The notes beneath the pieces were generated by a model. That model was not told the DNA's origin. It did no database searches and saw only the letters and a program-made list of their open reading frames with translations. Below, in pieces: positions 1 through 8,804 of a stretch of 64,000 nucleotides of DNA. How positions within the stretch are numbered: the stretch's first letter is position 1; the number at the start of each line of letters is the position of its first letter. The position numbers were made by a program, and so were the translations under genes. The stretch comes from Bacteroidota bacterium. GTDB taxonomy: Bacteria > Bacteroidota > Bacteroidia > Cytophagales > Cytophagaceae. The stretch is from contig JAEVZS010000026.1 of assembly GCA_023392125.1 (NCBI GenBank), positions 62,001-126,000 on the forward strand, in the 5' to 3' direction.

Positions 1-2022
1 ATCGCCCCAGGTTCTTCCTGCGTTGGCCACCAGCAATGGTATAGTAACCAGCGACATAAGCTTGACAGGCAAAATACCCTCGCTCAAAGAAGGTATAACC
101 ATTATTACATATTTGAACTCTGCAAGATCTCTGCCCGCAAACGCTGCAAAATCACCAACATCTAGTATTTCCGGCGAAATAGAATAATCCTTGGTAGTCA
201 ATGAACCTGCCTCAGGACGAGAAAGCTTCAGAATATTTTCCACCTCCGTTTTATCGCCTGATGGATGAAGAAGCAATACTTTGCCGTTAATAGATGCCAG
301 ACGACAGGCAAGCTTAACAGCTGAGCGTATTTTTCCTTCTCCCGGCCTGGTTCCCGTGACAGAAATTTTCACTGGCAGCTCCGTATCTTTTGCAGCCAGA
401 ATCACCGTTCCCGCACATTGATCCGCCAGGGTATTTTCCATAAGCTGATAATCAAGGCGCGACTTTTTATAAGGCATTAAGGGCATTACCCCGGCAAGCT
501 CCAACCCTGTAATTTTTTCTGCACCGGAAGGAGAACGTAATTTGGTTGTAAGAAAATAAAGCGCCAACACCCCTGTAACTGTCAGGACAAAACCCGCAAA
601 AACGGCCCCTGCAATCATCATCATCCGCTTGTCCGGATCAGCATATACAGGATATTTCGGATTGTCAACAAGCCTCAGATTGTTGGTAAGCATCAGGTTT
701 TTCTGTTTCTGCAGATTGGTATTATATGCCTTAAGCGATTCAAGATACTCATTTTCAGCCACCCTGGCTTCCCGTTCCAATGCTGTCAGTATAGCTCCCA
801 ATGGAGCAAGCTCAGCAATACGGGCTTTGTATACGTCATCCAGCTGCTCCATGACACTAAGCCGTGCAGCTGACTCATCCGCCTTCAGCATATTGGTCAG
901 ATACTGATTGAGCAAATCTCCGCCTGCTATACCTTCCGCCGTATTATTCAGCTTATAAAGCTCATGAACGTGGCCTTCGATCTCCGCCTTAAGCGTTTTG
1001 GCCCGCTCTTTCAGGTATATGGATCTTCCGGCATTCTGCTTACCAACCTGACTATTGGCTATTTCGTGATTCACAGCAGCCAGTTCCCGGCGCTTACGCA
1101 TAATCATCTGATTATTTTCCATCAGATCAATCTTACCGCCCAGCTTGGCATTCAGAACCTGCAGAGCTGCAGTTGCTGCCGCAAGAGACATCTGCTCCTC
1201 CTCCATAGCTTCCCGGAGATTGTTATGTGCCGTGGAGATGTTACTGCTTTGTTCACTATAGTTAATTATATTATGCTCCATGCCGAAACTCTTCAGAGCT
1301 TCTTCCGCATTCTTCAGTCTCGTCCTGTCTTTTCTAACTTTTTCCTCAAAATAGCCGACTACATTATTGATTTCTCCTTCCTTCAGAATCTTATATTTTC
1401 TGAGAAATACATCTGAAAGAAGCTGTAATGTCATCTGACTCACCGAAGGATCATTGGACCGGAAGGAAATTTCCATCATATCACTGTCATCCTTCCGGAT
1501 TGCCATAAGCCTGGATTTGATACTCGGAATTCCATAGTTTCCGCCTGCTGACAACAGCAAACGCGAGACCACATTGTTGTCCGAGCTTTGCTTGATCTCA
1601 TAAAGCCTCTTTACTGTAGCCTCAACCGAGTCTCTGACTACAATCTTTTTCCGAATATGATTGGGAAACATCTCCTGTAATTGCGCAAAATTTTCTTCCG
1701 AAAGTTTGGCAGGGTCGGGATTTTCCAGCATCAAATGCCCCGCAAGCAATCTGATTGCCACTTCTTCGACTGTCTCACGCGACAACATAGTTGACATCAG
1801 ATTATCAAAGGCATTGTTCACCTGAAAAAAATCAATCCTCGGATTTTCTTCTGAGGTCAGCCTGTAAGTACTGGCCAGGCCTGTATACACCATAAAATCG
1901 GATGTATATGTTCGTTCGGTTTTTGATGTAAAAAAGTACACCAGAAAACCCATTAACAACGGGAACAGAAGTATTAGCAGCCCGTTATTTTTCAGTATCC
2001 GAAATATATCCTTAAGTTTCAT
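1..2022 (-). CDS. Wzz/Wzc-like polysaccharide co-polymerase with degenerate kinase domain (partial)
   Basis: The gene runs off the left edge; 674 codons are visible from the ATG at 2022. It looks like a polysaccharide co-polymerase / BY-kinase family inner-membrane protein that sets chain length or couples export. A first membrane segment lies at about residues 13-30, followed by a long periplasmic region with coiled-coil character (about 230-430), a second membrane segment at about 466-492, and a cytoplasmic domain shaped like the Wzc kinase. The nucleotide motifs are broken: the Walker A position reads GTRPGEGKIRSA (Ile instead of Ser/Thr after the Lys), the Walker A' position reads VLLLHPSGD without the Asp, and the Walker B position reads YVIMVIPSL without Asp. 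It is therefore probably a pseudokinase. It sits 7 bases downstream of the TolC-like gene, in the same operon as the sugar transferase. The C-terminus, including any Tyr cluster, is not visible. Confidence 0.85.
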   Translation of the reverse strand, partial: MKLKDIFRILKNNGLLILLFPLLMGFLVYFFTSKTERTYTSDFMVYTGLASTYRLTSEENPRIDFFQVNNAFDNLMSTMLSRETVEEVAIRLLAGHLMLENPDPAKLSEENFAQLQEMFPNHIRKKIVVRDSVEATVKRLYEIKQSSDNNVVSRLLLSAGGNYGIPSIKSRLMAIRKDDSDMMEISFRSNDPSVSQMTLQLLSDVFLRKYKILKEGEINNVVGYFEEKVRKDRTRLKNAEEALKSFGMEHNIINYSEQSSNISTAHNNLREAMEEEQMSLAAATAALQVLNAKLGGKIDLMENNQMIMRKRRELAAVNHEIANSQVGKQNAGRSIYLKERAKTLKAEIEGHVHELYKLNNTAEGIAGGDLLNQYLTNMLKADESAARLSVMEQLDDVYKARIAELAPLGAILTALEREARVAENEYLESLKAYNTNLQKQKNLMLTNNLRLVDNPKYPVYADPDKRMMMIAGAVFAGFVLTVTGVLALYFLTTKLRSPSGAEKITGLELAGVMPLMPYKKSRLDYQLMENTLADQCAGTVILAAKDTELPVKISVTGTRPGEGKIRSAVKLACRLASINGKVLLLHPSGDKTEVENILKLSRPEAGSLTTKDYSISPEILDVGDFAAFAGRDLAEFKYVIMVIPSLSEGILPVKLMSLVTIPLLVANAGRTWGD

Positions 2023-2029
2023 CTTCTTT

Positions 2030-2779
2030 CTACCGCTTTAAATCATCCAGTGATACTCCCAGCAGTTGTTCAAACTGTCTGTACTTTGCCAGATATTCGC
2101 TTTTTGCCATCTCGTAATCCACTTCCACATTAGCGCCGATCTGATCCACATTGCTATAGTCTTCCAGCGAGATTGATCCCTCTGAAAAGTATGTTTCGGC
2201 TAATGTGCGCTGAAGAACAGCGCTTTCTCTGGCTCCGCTTTTTATCTTCATTATTCGGTATGCCGATATAAGCTGGTAATATTCAAGAATTACCTGATTT
2301 TTTACCTGGCGCTCTATCTCATCTTTTTGATTTCTGGCAGCATCAACCTGCAATTCTGCAATCTGAATTCTGAGTCTTCGGGTTGTAACTGTGCTTAGAG
2401 GAATATTGACATTCGCACCAAGTCTCCAGCCATTGAGCGCATTACCACCAAACCCTCCTCCGCTTGTCTGACTTCCTATCAGCAATGCCTGATCACCCTG
2501 CGAATAGTTCCCTAAAACGGAAATACGGTCATGCCAGCTCCTTTTTTCCAGCTTTACTTCTCTTTTTCCCTGATCGATTACATTATCATTGTACTTCAAC
2601 AAAGGAGAATTCTGCAGAGCAATATCAATCAGATTTCCAAGTGGCGGCAGTTCACTGGCAAGATCATCCCTTTCATTCAGCTCCTGATCGCTACCGCTAT
2701 TATTAACCTGCCCGAAACACCCCTGACTGACAGATAATATAACCATCAGGATGGTTCCCAAAAATTTCAGATTCTTCAT
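2030..2779 (-). CDS. Short TolC-family outer-membrane protein of the polysaccharide locus
   Basis: A 249-residue protein with an N-terminal signal peptide (cleavage probably near residue 23, after CFG) and a single TolC-like repeat: helix, beta-hairpin-like Gly-rich stretch (about 95-125), then two long amphipathic helices. It ends naturally in a LLGV motif, as TolC repeats do. Classical TolC proteins are about 420-480 residues with two such repeats, so this one is half-size; nothing suggests a frameshift. It follows the sugar transferase by 15 bases and precedes the co-polymerase gene by 7, so it is likely co-transcribed and may act in envelope passage of the polysaccharide. That role is inferred from context. 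Confidence 0.8.
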   Translation of the reverse strand: MKNLKFLGTILMVILSVSQGCFGQVNNSGSDQELNERDDLASELPPLGNLIDIALQNSPLLKYNDNVIDQGKREVKLEKRSWHDRISVLGNYSQGDQALLIGSQTSGGGFGGNALNGWRLGANVNIPLSTVTTRRLRIQIAELQVDAARNQKDEIERQVKNQVILEYYQLISAYRIMKIKSGARESAVLQRTLAETYFSEGSISLEDYSNVDQIGANVEVDYEMAKSEYLAKYRQFEQLLGVSLDDLKR

Positions 2780-2794
2780 TTTGCTATCGCTGTT

Positions 2795-3985
2795 TTATAC
2801 ATTCTCTTTCTGCATAAGCGCAGGTATTGTCCGCAGCATTATTTTTAAGTCTCCCGCTATTGAGTAATTGACTGCGTAATAGTTATCAAGCTGCATACGC
2901 TCAAGCTCGGACATTTCCGCTGTACCGCGTTTCGTTACCTGCCACAAACCGGTAATACCGGCAGGAGCCATAAACCGCAGATTAAATTCATCCACCGTAA
3001 TCTTTTCGGCTTCGTATAGAGGCAGAGGACGATTGCCGACAATTGACATATCACCTTTTAGCACATTGAACAGCTGAGGCAGCTCATCTATACTGGTATT
3101 GCGGATAAATTTTCCGATTTTTGTAACTCTGGGATCATTGCTGATCTTGATAAACTTACCTTCATCATTTTCCTTTTTCTGCTTCAGATATAACCGCTCA
3201 CAAACCGGGCGATCATTCAGATAAAGAAAAGACTGACAGGCAACACCTTCCGGCCCGCACACAGGGCATGGACCGCTTTCCTGCAAAGTCCCGGAACCAG
3301 CCATATTCTCCTGGCCACCTTTTTTGTATTGATTCAAATGTGCCAGATTTTTGATCTGACTGTCTGCCCCAACCTTCATTGAGCGAAATTTGTAGAAATC
3401 AAATATTGTATATCCGCGACCAACTCTTTTGGCCACATAAAATACCGGTCCTCTTGATTCCAGCTTAATCAGAAGGATGATCAGCAGAAATAAGGGGCTC
3501 AGCATGATAATGGCAAACGAGGCTACCACAATATCAAATATTCGCTTCGCAACCGGGATCTTATAGCGAATATGCCCATCCGCCACTTGCTTTTCCTTAT
3601 CTGAAACCGGGTTTTCTATCAGCCAGCTTAAGCGAAAAAGAAACGTATCCGGGTCAAACTCTCTTGAAAAAACATCCGACACCCGCTCCTTTACCAGCTT
3701 TATTCTAAGATCTTTGTCAACTTTATCATTCAGAAAGATGAATGGCAGATAGCTGCTATTCCTGTCTGAACGAATCTGTCTGATCAACGGGAGTCCGCTG
3801 GGTGAGTTCCAGGAGCCGGCTGTTACTATTGCATCAACCTGTCCTCCTTTTTGCAGCCAGTGATAAAACCGGATACCATTTTCAAAAAGATATACATCGT
3901 AGGTTTGCCCAACCTTGCTGACAAAATAGTCCGCAAGGTTGGAGTCTGCCTGAATAAGAGCAACACTTTTTTTATGCGATTCCAT
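2795..3985 (-). CDS. Pseudo-receiver domain fused to undecaprenyl-phosphate sugar phosphotransferase
   Basis: The 396-residue protein has a C-terminal bacterial sugar transferase domain (WcaJ/PglC family) that puts the first sugar phosphate on undecaprenyl phosphate. Visible marks are the membrane hairpin at about 149-173, KFRSMK near 199-204, DPRVTKIGKFIR near 284-295, the TSIDELPQLFN catalytic stretch near 297-307, and GITGLWQV near 343-350. Residues 1-125 resemble a receiver domain, but the phosphoacceptor position is Ala56 (DAIVTAG), so it should not be phosphorylated. An unusual insertion of about 50 residues sits between the KFRSMK and DPRVT motifs and holds four cysteines, C240-x2-C243-x6-C250-x11-C262, suggesting a zinc or redox site. 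A genuine response regulator is encoded 20 bases upstream, which hints at regulated chain initiation. Confidence 0.9.
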   Translation of the reverse strand: MESHKKSVALIQADSNLADYFVSKVGQTYDVYLFENGIRFYHWLQKGGQVDAIVTAGSWNSPSGLPLIRQIRSDRNSSYLPFIFLNDKVDKDLRIKLVKERVSDVFSREFDPDTFLFRLSWLIENPVSDKEKQVADGHIRYKIPVAKRIFDIVVASFAIIMLSPLFLLIILLIKLESRGPVFYVAKRVGRGYTIFDFYKFRSMKVGADSQIKNLAHLNQYKKGGQENMAGSGTLQESGPCPVCGPEGVACQSFLYLNDRPVCERLYLKQKKENDEGKFIKISNDPRVTKIGKFIRNTSIDELPQLFNVLKGDMSIVGNRPLPLYEAEKITVDEFNLRFMAPAGITGLWQVTKRGTAEMSELERMQLDNYYAVNYSIAGDLKIMLRTIPALMQKENV

Positions 3986-4005
3986 AGCAATCCTGATTGA
4001 TATAA

Positions 4006-4386
4006 TTATGCTATTTCAAGTCTGTTAATCATATTTTTAACTCTCGCCTCAAGCTCCTGAGGATTAAATGGCTTAATCATATAGTCATCTGCGCCGGCAT
4101 TCAGACATTCTATTTTTGTGGTGCTGGTTTCATGACATGAAAGCATTATTATAGGAATATGTTTATACAAACCACTCGCTCTTATATGCTTTACAAACTC
4201 AAGTCCATCCATAACAGGCATAGATATATCCGTGATTATTGCATCAGGCATATTGCCCTGATGCAGCCATTCGAGCGCCTCTTTTCCGTTATTCTTCTTT
4301 ATTATCGAAAAACTCTTTTTCAGTGCGGTTTGAAGAATTGCCAATGTTGCGCACTCATCATCCACCGTAAGAATCAACTTTTCCAT
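4006..4386 (-). CDS. Stand-alone response regulator (receiver domain only)
   Basis: A CheY-like protein of 126 residues with no output domain. All receiver residues are present: the acidic pair in TVDDE, the phosphoacceptor Asp in ITDISMPVMDG, the Ser in IMLSCHE and the Lys in YMIKPF. I take the ATG at 4386 as start; a GTG two codons upstream (4392) is also possible. It is the first gene of the minus-strand polysaccharide operon, 20 bases before the pseudo-receiver sugar transferase. It probably works by protein-protein contact with a neighbour or with a histidine kinase encoded elsewhere. No kinase gene is in the window. Confidence 0.9.
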   Translation of the reverse strand: MEKLILTVDDECATLAILQTALKKSFSIIKKNNGKEALEWLHQGNMPDAIITDISMPVMDGLEFVKHIRASGLYKHIPIIMLSCHETSTTKIECLNAGADDYMIKPFNPQELEARVKNMINRLEIA

Positions 4387-4536
4387 CTTCACTTACCTTT
4401 TTCTTCACATCCTAAAGTTTCAACCTGAGTGAATTTGGAAATGTTTAGTGGTTGTGATTAAAAAAATATGTTAACAAAAAGGGCATTAAGTGAAGGGTAT
4501 GACGCATTCCGCAGAGTCTATTTAGGGCAGAATACC

Positions 4537-4567
4537 AAACAAAAAGCCTGGTCCACAGGGACCAGGC
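4537..4567 (-). terminator. Rho-independent terminator after the acyl-CoA dehydrogenase gene
   Basis: A perfect 9-bp stem (arms 4546-4554 and 4559-4567, GCCTGGTCC / GGACCAGGC) closes a 4-base loop. Read on the minus strand it is followed at once by TTTTT (4541-4545) and further T-rich sequence, the standard intrinsic terminator form. It lies 32 bases beyond the acyl-CoA dehydrogenase stop and isolates that gene from the response-regulator operon. Confidence 0.9.
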
Positions 4568-4598
4568 ATAAAGATCATTTTGTAATATATAAAAGAAG

Positions 4599-5741
4599 CT
4601 ATGACTTCAATACGGACTTTGCAATAATGATTTTCTGAATTTCCGATGTACCTTCTCCGATTGTACAAAGTTTTGCATCTCTGTAAAACTTCTCTGCCGG
4701 ATAATCCTTGGTAAAACCATACCCGCCAAAGATCTGCACCGCTTCATTAGCTGCCTTAACGGCTATTTCAGAGGCATAATATTTGGCCATCGAGGATTCT
4801 TTAGTTACCGGCAATCCCTTGTTCTTAAGCTCAGCTGCCTTAAATGTCAACAATTCTGCTGCCTCTATCTCCGTGGCAAGCTCTGCCAGCTTAAATGAGA
4901 TCCCCTGAAAGCTGGATATAGGTTTTCCGAATTGCTCCCGTTCCAGAGAATATTGCAAAGCTGCGTCAAAAGCTCCCTGAGCAATACCCAAACTGAGAGC
5001 AGCAATTGAAATTCTGCCTCCATCCAGAACTTTTTTCGCCTGATTAAAGCCATCACCGATTTTCCCGAGCACATTCTCTTCCGGAATAATACAATCTTCA
5101 AATATCAGCTCGGTAGTTTCCGAGGCTCTCATTCCCAGCTTATTTTCTTTTCTTCCGGCATAAAATCCCGCTGTTCCCCTTTCAATAACAAAGGCGGAAG
5201 CCTGCCGTCCTTCTCCCGCTCCGCCGGTATTAGCAAGTACAACGGCAATATCTCCTGATTTGCCATGTGTTATAAAGTTTTTTGCACCATTGATCACCCA
5301 GCTGTTACCCTTTTTAACTGCTACTGTCCGCATATTACCTGCATCAGAACCAGTATTAGGCTCCGTCAACCCCCATGCTCCTATCCACTCAGCAGAAGCA
5401 AGCCTGGGGAGCCAGCGTTTTTTTTGCTCTTCATTCGCAAAGTTCATAATATGACCGGTACATAATGAATTATGCGCAGCCATAGACAGGGCGATCGAAC
5501 CATCTATTCTCCCGAGCTCCTTAATTGCCGTTACATACTCAAAGTAGCCCAGACCTGCTCCACCATACTCTTCGGGAACTAAAACTCCCATAAGACCGAG
5601 CTTGCCGAGCTCTTTGAATACCGACACCGGAAACTCCTGCGTTTCATCCCATTCCATCATATAGGGCCGGATGTATCTGTCACCAAAATCCCGAATGGTT
5701 TCGGCAATCAGCTTTTGATTTTCGTTTAGTCCAAAATCCAT
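4599..5741 (-). CDS. Acyl-CoA dehydrogenase
   Basis: A full-length 380-residue FAD-dependent acyl-CoA dehydrogenase, the first oxidation step of fatty-acid or branched-chain acyl-CoA breakdown, passing electrons to ETF. The family signatures are visible: WGLTEPNTGSD (about 122-132) for FAD/substrate binding, EREQFGKPISSFQ (about 257-269), QIFGGYGFTKDYPAEKFYRD (about 326-345), and GEGTSEIQ (about 361-368) containing the expected catalytic Glu. It is monocistronic: a terminator follows it and a divergent intergenic region precedes it. Its position between polysaccharide export and precursor genes seems incidental. Substrate chain length cannot be read from the sequence. Confidence 0.95.
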   Translation of the reverse strand: MDFGLNENQKLIAETIRDFGDRYIRPYMMEWDETQEFPVSVFKELGKLGLMGVLVPEEYGGAGLGYFEYVTAIKELGRIDGSIALSMAAHNSLCTGHIMNFANEEQKKRWLPRLASAEWIGAWGLTEPNTGSDAGNMRTVAVKKGNSWVINGAKNFITHGKSGDIAVVLANTGGAGEGRQASAFVIERGTAGFYAGRKENKLGMRASETTELIFEDCIIPEENVLGKIGDGFNQAKKVLDGGRISIAALSLGIAQGAFDAALQYSLEREQFGKPISSFQGISFKLAELATEIEAAELLTFKAAELKNKGLPVTKESSMAKYYASEIAVKAANEAVQIFGGYGFTKDYPAEKFYRDAKLCTIGEGTSEIQKIIIAKSVLKS

Positions 5742-5883
5742 ACATTTAAAAAATTATTTACCTAAACAATACGTAAAACCAACAGTTTTGATTTGTGTAG
5801 GATATAAAAAAAATTTATTTTCATAAAATAAAATAGCCTATTTTCGCTTATAATATAGACTTAACCAAAAGACATCCATAGAT

Positions 5884-7212
5884 ATGAAAGTTGCTGTAGT
5901 TGGAACCGGATATGTAGGCCTTGTAACTGGCACCTGTTTCGCGGAAACAGGTAATTCTGTTACCTGCATAGACATCAATGAGAAAAAGATAAACATGATG
6001 AGACAAGGCCAGATGCCCATATATGAGCCCGGACTTGATCTTTTGTTTAACAGAAATATTCAGGAAGGACGGCTTAATTTTACGTCCAACCTTAAAGAAG
6101 GTATTGAAGGGGCCAAAGTTATCTTCCTGGCTTTGCCAACTCCTCCCGGAGAAGATGGCTCTGCTGATCTTAGCTATATTTTGCAGGTTGCGAATGATCT
6201 CGGTCCGATATTAAAAGAATATACAGTAATTGTCGATAAAAGTACCGTACCGGTTGGCACGGCAGACAAAGTAAAAGCTGCGCTGAGTCAGTATGCCAGT
6301 GCGGAGTTTGATGTTGTATCCAATCCCGAGTTTCTCAGAGAAGGAGTTGCCGTAGACGATTTCATGAAGCCGGAAAGGGTCGTTATCGGAACTTCTTCCG
6401 ATAAGGCAAAAAAAGTAATGGATATGCTATATGCTCCGTTTGTACGTCAGGGAAATCCTATTATATACATGGATGAGCGTTCGGCTGAGCTGACCAAGTA
6501 CGCCGCAAATGCTTTTCTGGCTATGAAAATTACATTTATGAATGAGATGGCCAACCTTGCAGAAAAATTAAATGCCAACATTGACCATGTTCGTATAGGT
6601 ATCGGTACAGACAGCCGTATTGGTAAAAGATTCTTATTCCCCGGTATTGGATACGGCGGAAGCTGTTTTCCTAAAGACGTACAGGCGCTTTCCATCATGG
6701 CAAAACAGAGTGAGTACAACTTTCAGATTCTGAATGCCGTCATGGAAGTGAACGAAAGACAAAAAACCATACTGATGCCAAAAGTCAGAGCCTATTTCAA
6801 CAACAGCCTGAACGGAAAGAAAATTGCTCTGTGGGGGCTCGCTTTCAAGCCGAATACGGATGATATCCGTGAAGCTCCTGCTCTTTATATGATTGACTCT
6901 CTTCTGAAAGAAGGCGCCAAAGTCTCTGCCTATGATCCAGAAGCTATGGATAATGTAAAAGAGCTTCTCGGAAAACAAATTGACTATTCGGACGATGCCT
7001 ACTCAGTGCTCGAAGGCGCTGATGCACTGATTATCGTTACGGAATGGCCGGAGTTCAGAAATCCTGACTTTGACAGAATATCCAGAATAATGAGCGCTAA
7101 AGTAGTTTTCGACGGAAGAAACCTGTTTGATCCGCGTCATATGATCGAAATGGGTTATCATTACGAATCCATTGGAAGAACCGGAAGCAAAGTACTGGTA
7201 GGCAGCTGCTGA
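5884..7212 (+). CDS. ugd: UDP-glucose 6-dehydrogenase
   Basis: A 442-residue enzyme that oxidises UDP-glucose twice with NAD+ to give UDP-glucuronate. It has the Rossmann motif GTGYVG (7-12), Asp30 for NAD specificity, the conserved Lys205 in ELTKYAANAF, and the catalytic Cys261 in GYGGSCFPKD. It is the first gene of the plus-strand nucleotide-sugar operon. The next gene, 13 bases on, decarboxylates its product, so the pair should make UDP-xylose. The 142-base AT-rich region upstream is shared with the divergent acyl-CoA dehydrogenase gene and presumably holds both promoters, but I could not assign a clean -7 element. Confidence 0.96.
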   Translation: MKVAVVGTGYVGLVTGTCFAETGNSVTCIDINEKKINMMRQGQMPIYEPGLDLLFNRNIQEGRLNFTSNLKEGIEGAKVIFLALPTPPGEDGSADLSYILQVANDLGPILKEYTVIVDKSTVPVGTADKVKAALSQYASAEFDVVSNPEFLREGVAVDDFMKPERVVIGTSSDKAKKVMDMLYAPFVRQGNPIIYMDERSAELTKYAANAFLAMKITFMNEMANLAEKLNANIDHVRIGIGTDSRIGKRFLFPGIGYGGSCFPKDVQALSIMAKQSEYNFQILNAVMEVNERQKTILMPKVRAYFNNSLNGKKIALWGLAFKPNTDDIREAPALYMIDSLLKEGAKVSAYDPEAMDNVKELLGKQIDYSDDAYSVLEGADALIIVTEWPEFRNPDFDRISRIMSAKVVFDGRNLFDPRHMIEMGYHYESIGRTGSKVLVGSC

Positions 7213-7225
7213 TTTTTATTATACT

Positions 7226-8200
7226 ATGACTACAAAAAAGAAAAAAGTTTTAATTACAGGCGGAGCCGGTTTTCTGGGATCACATCTGTGTGACCGCTTT
7301 ATTAAAGAAGATTACCATGTCATTGCTATGGATAATCTTATTACCGGCTCACTTGACAACATTGAGCATTTATTCAAGCTGCCAAACTTTGAGTTCCATC
7401 ATCATGATGTGAGCAAGTTTGTCCATGTCCCGGGTGAGCTCGACTATATTCTTCATTTTGCGTCCCCGGCAAGTCCGATTGATTATCTCAAGATACCAAT
7501 ACAGACATTAAAAGTTGGTTCTCTTGGCACACACAATCTTCTGGGACTCGCCAAGGCAAAAAAGGCACGAATTCTTGTTGCAAGTACCTCTGAAATCTAC
7601 GGAGACCCAACCATCCATCCGCAAAGTGAAGACTATTGGGGCAATGTAAACCCGATCGGACCAAGAGGGGTATATGATGAGGCTAAAAGGTTTCAGGAAG
7701 CTATTACCATGGCTTACAATCGTTTTCATGGCGTAGAAACCCGTATCGTTCGCATTTTCAATACGTATGGCCCGAGAATGCGCCTGAATGACGGCAGAGC
7801 ACTACCTGCATTTATCGGCCAGGCATTAAGAGGTGATGACCTTACTGTATTCGGTGATGGTTCCCAGACCCGTTCATTCTGCTATGTTGATGATCTGATC
7901 GAAGGTATATACCGCTTATTGATGAGCGACCATGATCTTCCTGTCAATATAGGGAACCCGGTAGAAATAACCATTAAGGAATTTGCTGAGGAAATCCTCA
8001 AGCTGACCAACTCCGATCAGAAAATCGCGTACAAACCTTTACCACAGGATGATCCCAAACAAAGACGTCCTGATATATCCAAAGCGAAAGAAGTTCTGGG
8101 ATGGGAACCTAAAGTTTCCCGTGCCGAAGGATTAAAAATCACTCTGGAATATTTCAAAGGACTACCTGTTAAAGAAACAAGACCAAAAGAGTTTTATTGA
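7226..8200 (+). CDS. UDP-glucuronate decarboxylase (UDP-xylose synthase)
   Basis: A 324-residue extended SDR enzyme of the UXS type that converts UDP-glucuronate to UDP-xylose through a 4-keto intermediate. Visible are the NAD-binding GGAGFLGS (12-19), the catalytic STSEIYG (120-126) with Glu123, and Tyr150/Lys154 in VYDEAKR. The pattern ASPASPIDY near 79-87 and the TYGPRMRLNDGR stretch are typical of this family rather than of GalE or RmlB. It directly follows ugd, its substrate supplier. The last codons overlap the open frame of the next gene, whose translation may be coupled. Confidence 0.93.
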   Translation: MTTKKKKVLITGGAGFLGSHLCDRFIKEDYHVIAMDNLITGSLDNIEHLFKLPNFEFHHHDVSKFVHVPGELDYILHFASPASPIDYLKIPIQTLKVGSLGTHNLLGLAKAKKARILVASTSEIYGDPTIHPQSEDYWGNVNPIGPRGVYDEAKRFQEAITMAYNRFHGVETRIVRIFNTYGPRMRLNDGRALPAFIGQALRGDDLTVFGDGSQTRSFCYVDDLIEGIYRLLMSDHDLPVNIGNPVEITIKEFAEEILKLTNSDQKIAYKPLPQDDPKQRRPDISKAKEVLGWEPKVSRAEGLKITLEYFKGLPVKETRPKEFY

Positions 8201-8201
8201 T

Positions 8202-8795
8202 CTGATTCTGGAAAATACGACTACATATTTTATACATCCTTCATCCTTCGCAGATGAAGGATGCATCATTGGTGCCGGATCTAAAATCTGGCACTTTTGT
8301 CATATTATGGCGGGAGCCCGTATCGGGGCCAATTGCAATATCGGACAGAATGTTTTTATTGCAGCCGATGTAACTGTCGGCAACAATGTAAAGATTCAGA
8401 ACAACGTATCTCTCTACTCCGGGGTTATATGCGAGGATGATGTTTTTCTTGGTCCCTCGGTGGTTTTCACAAATATTAAAAACCCCAGGAGCGCTATTGT
8501 CAGAAGCGACCAGTATTTAAAAACTATTATAGGCAGGGGGTGCTCAATCGGAGCAAACGCAACCATACTATGCGGAATTAAACTTGGTCACTATGCCCTG
8601 ATCGGTGCCGGAGCAGTTGTAACCAGAGATGTTCCACCCTATGCCCTGATGACCGGAAATCCTGCAAGCCAATCCGGCTGGGTCAGTGAATATGGCCACC
8701 GGTTAAACTTTAATAAGGAAAACATCGGAATATGCCCGGAAACCGGGCAACGTTATTTGCTTATAAACAACAAGGTTGAGAAAATCTCCTCATAA
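8202..8795 (+). CDS. WbpD/WlbB-like left-handed beta-helix N-acetyltransferase, non-ATG start
   Basis: A hexapeptide-repeat acetyltransferase resembling WbpD/WlbB, which acetylates the 3-amino group of UDP-GlcNAc(3-amino)-uronate. The first ATG in frame is at 8307, but that would remove the conserved N-terminus: codons from 8226 read YFIHPSSFADEG and then IGAGSKIWHFCHIM, which matches the family start. The frame is open from 8136 and has no ATG before 8307, so initiation must be at a rare codon. CTG at 8202 (chosen), ATT at 8196 or 8205, and CTG at 8208 all lie within a few bases of the upstream TGA (8198-8200), behind an AAAAGAG stretch. A sequencing error is an alternative. The aminotransferase and 3-oxidoreductase needed to make its usual substrate are not in this window. 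The WbpA-type dehydrogenase follows next. Confidence 0.8.
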   Translation: MILENTTTYFIHPSSFADEGCIIGAGSKIWHFCHIMAGARIGANCNIGQNVFIAADVTVGNNVKIQNNVSLYSGVICEDDVFLGPSVVFTNIKNPRSAIVRSDQYLKTIIGRGCSIGANATILCGIKLGHYALIGAGAVVTRDVPPYALMTGNPASQSGWVSEYGHRLNFNKENIGICPETGQRYLLINNKVEKISS

Positions 8796-8804
8796 ATAGA
8801 TTCA

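Noticed and set aside
964..1416. Long plus-strand open frame opposite the co-polymerase gene
   Set aside because: It is the complement of a clear coding region with family similarity; no independent signal.
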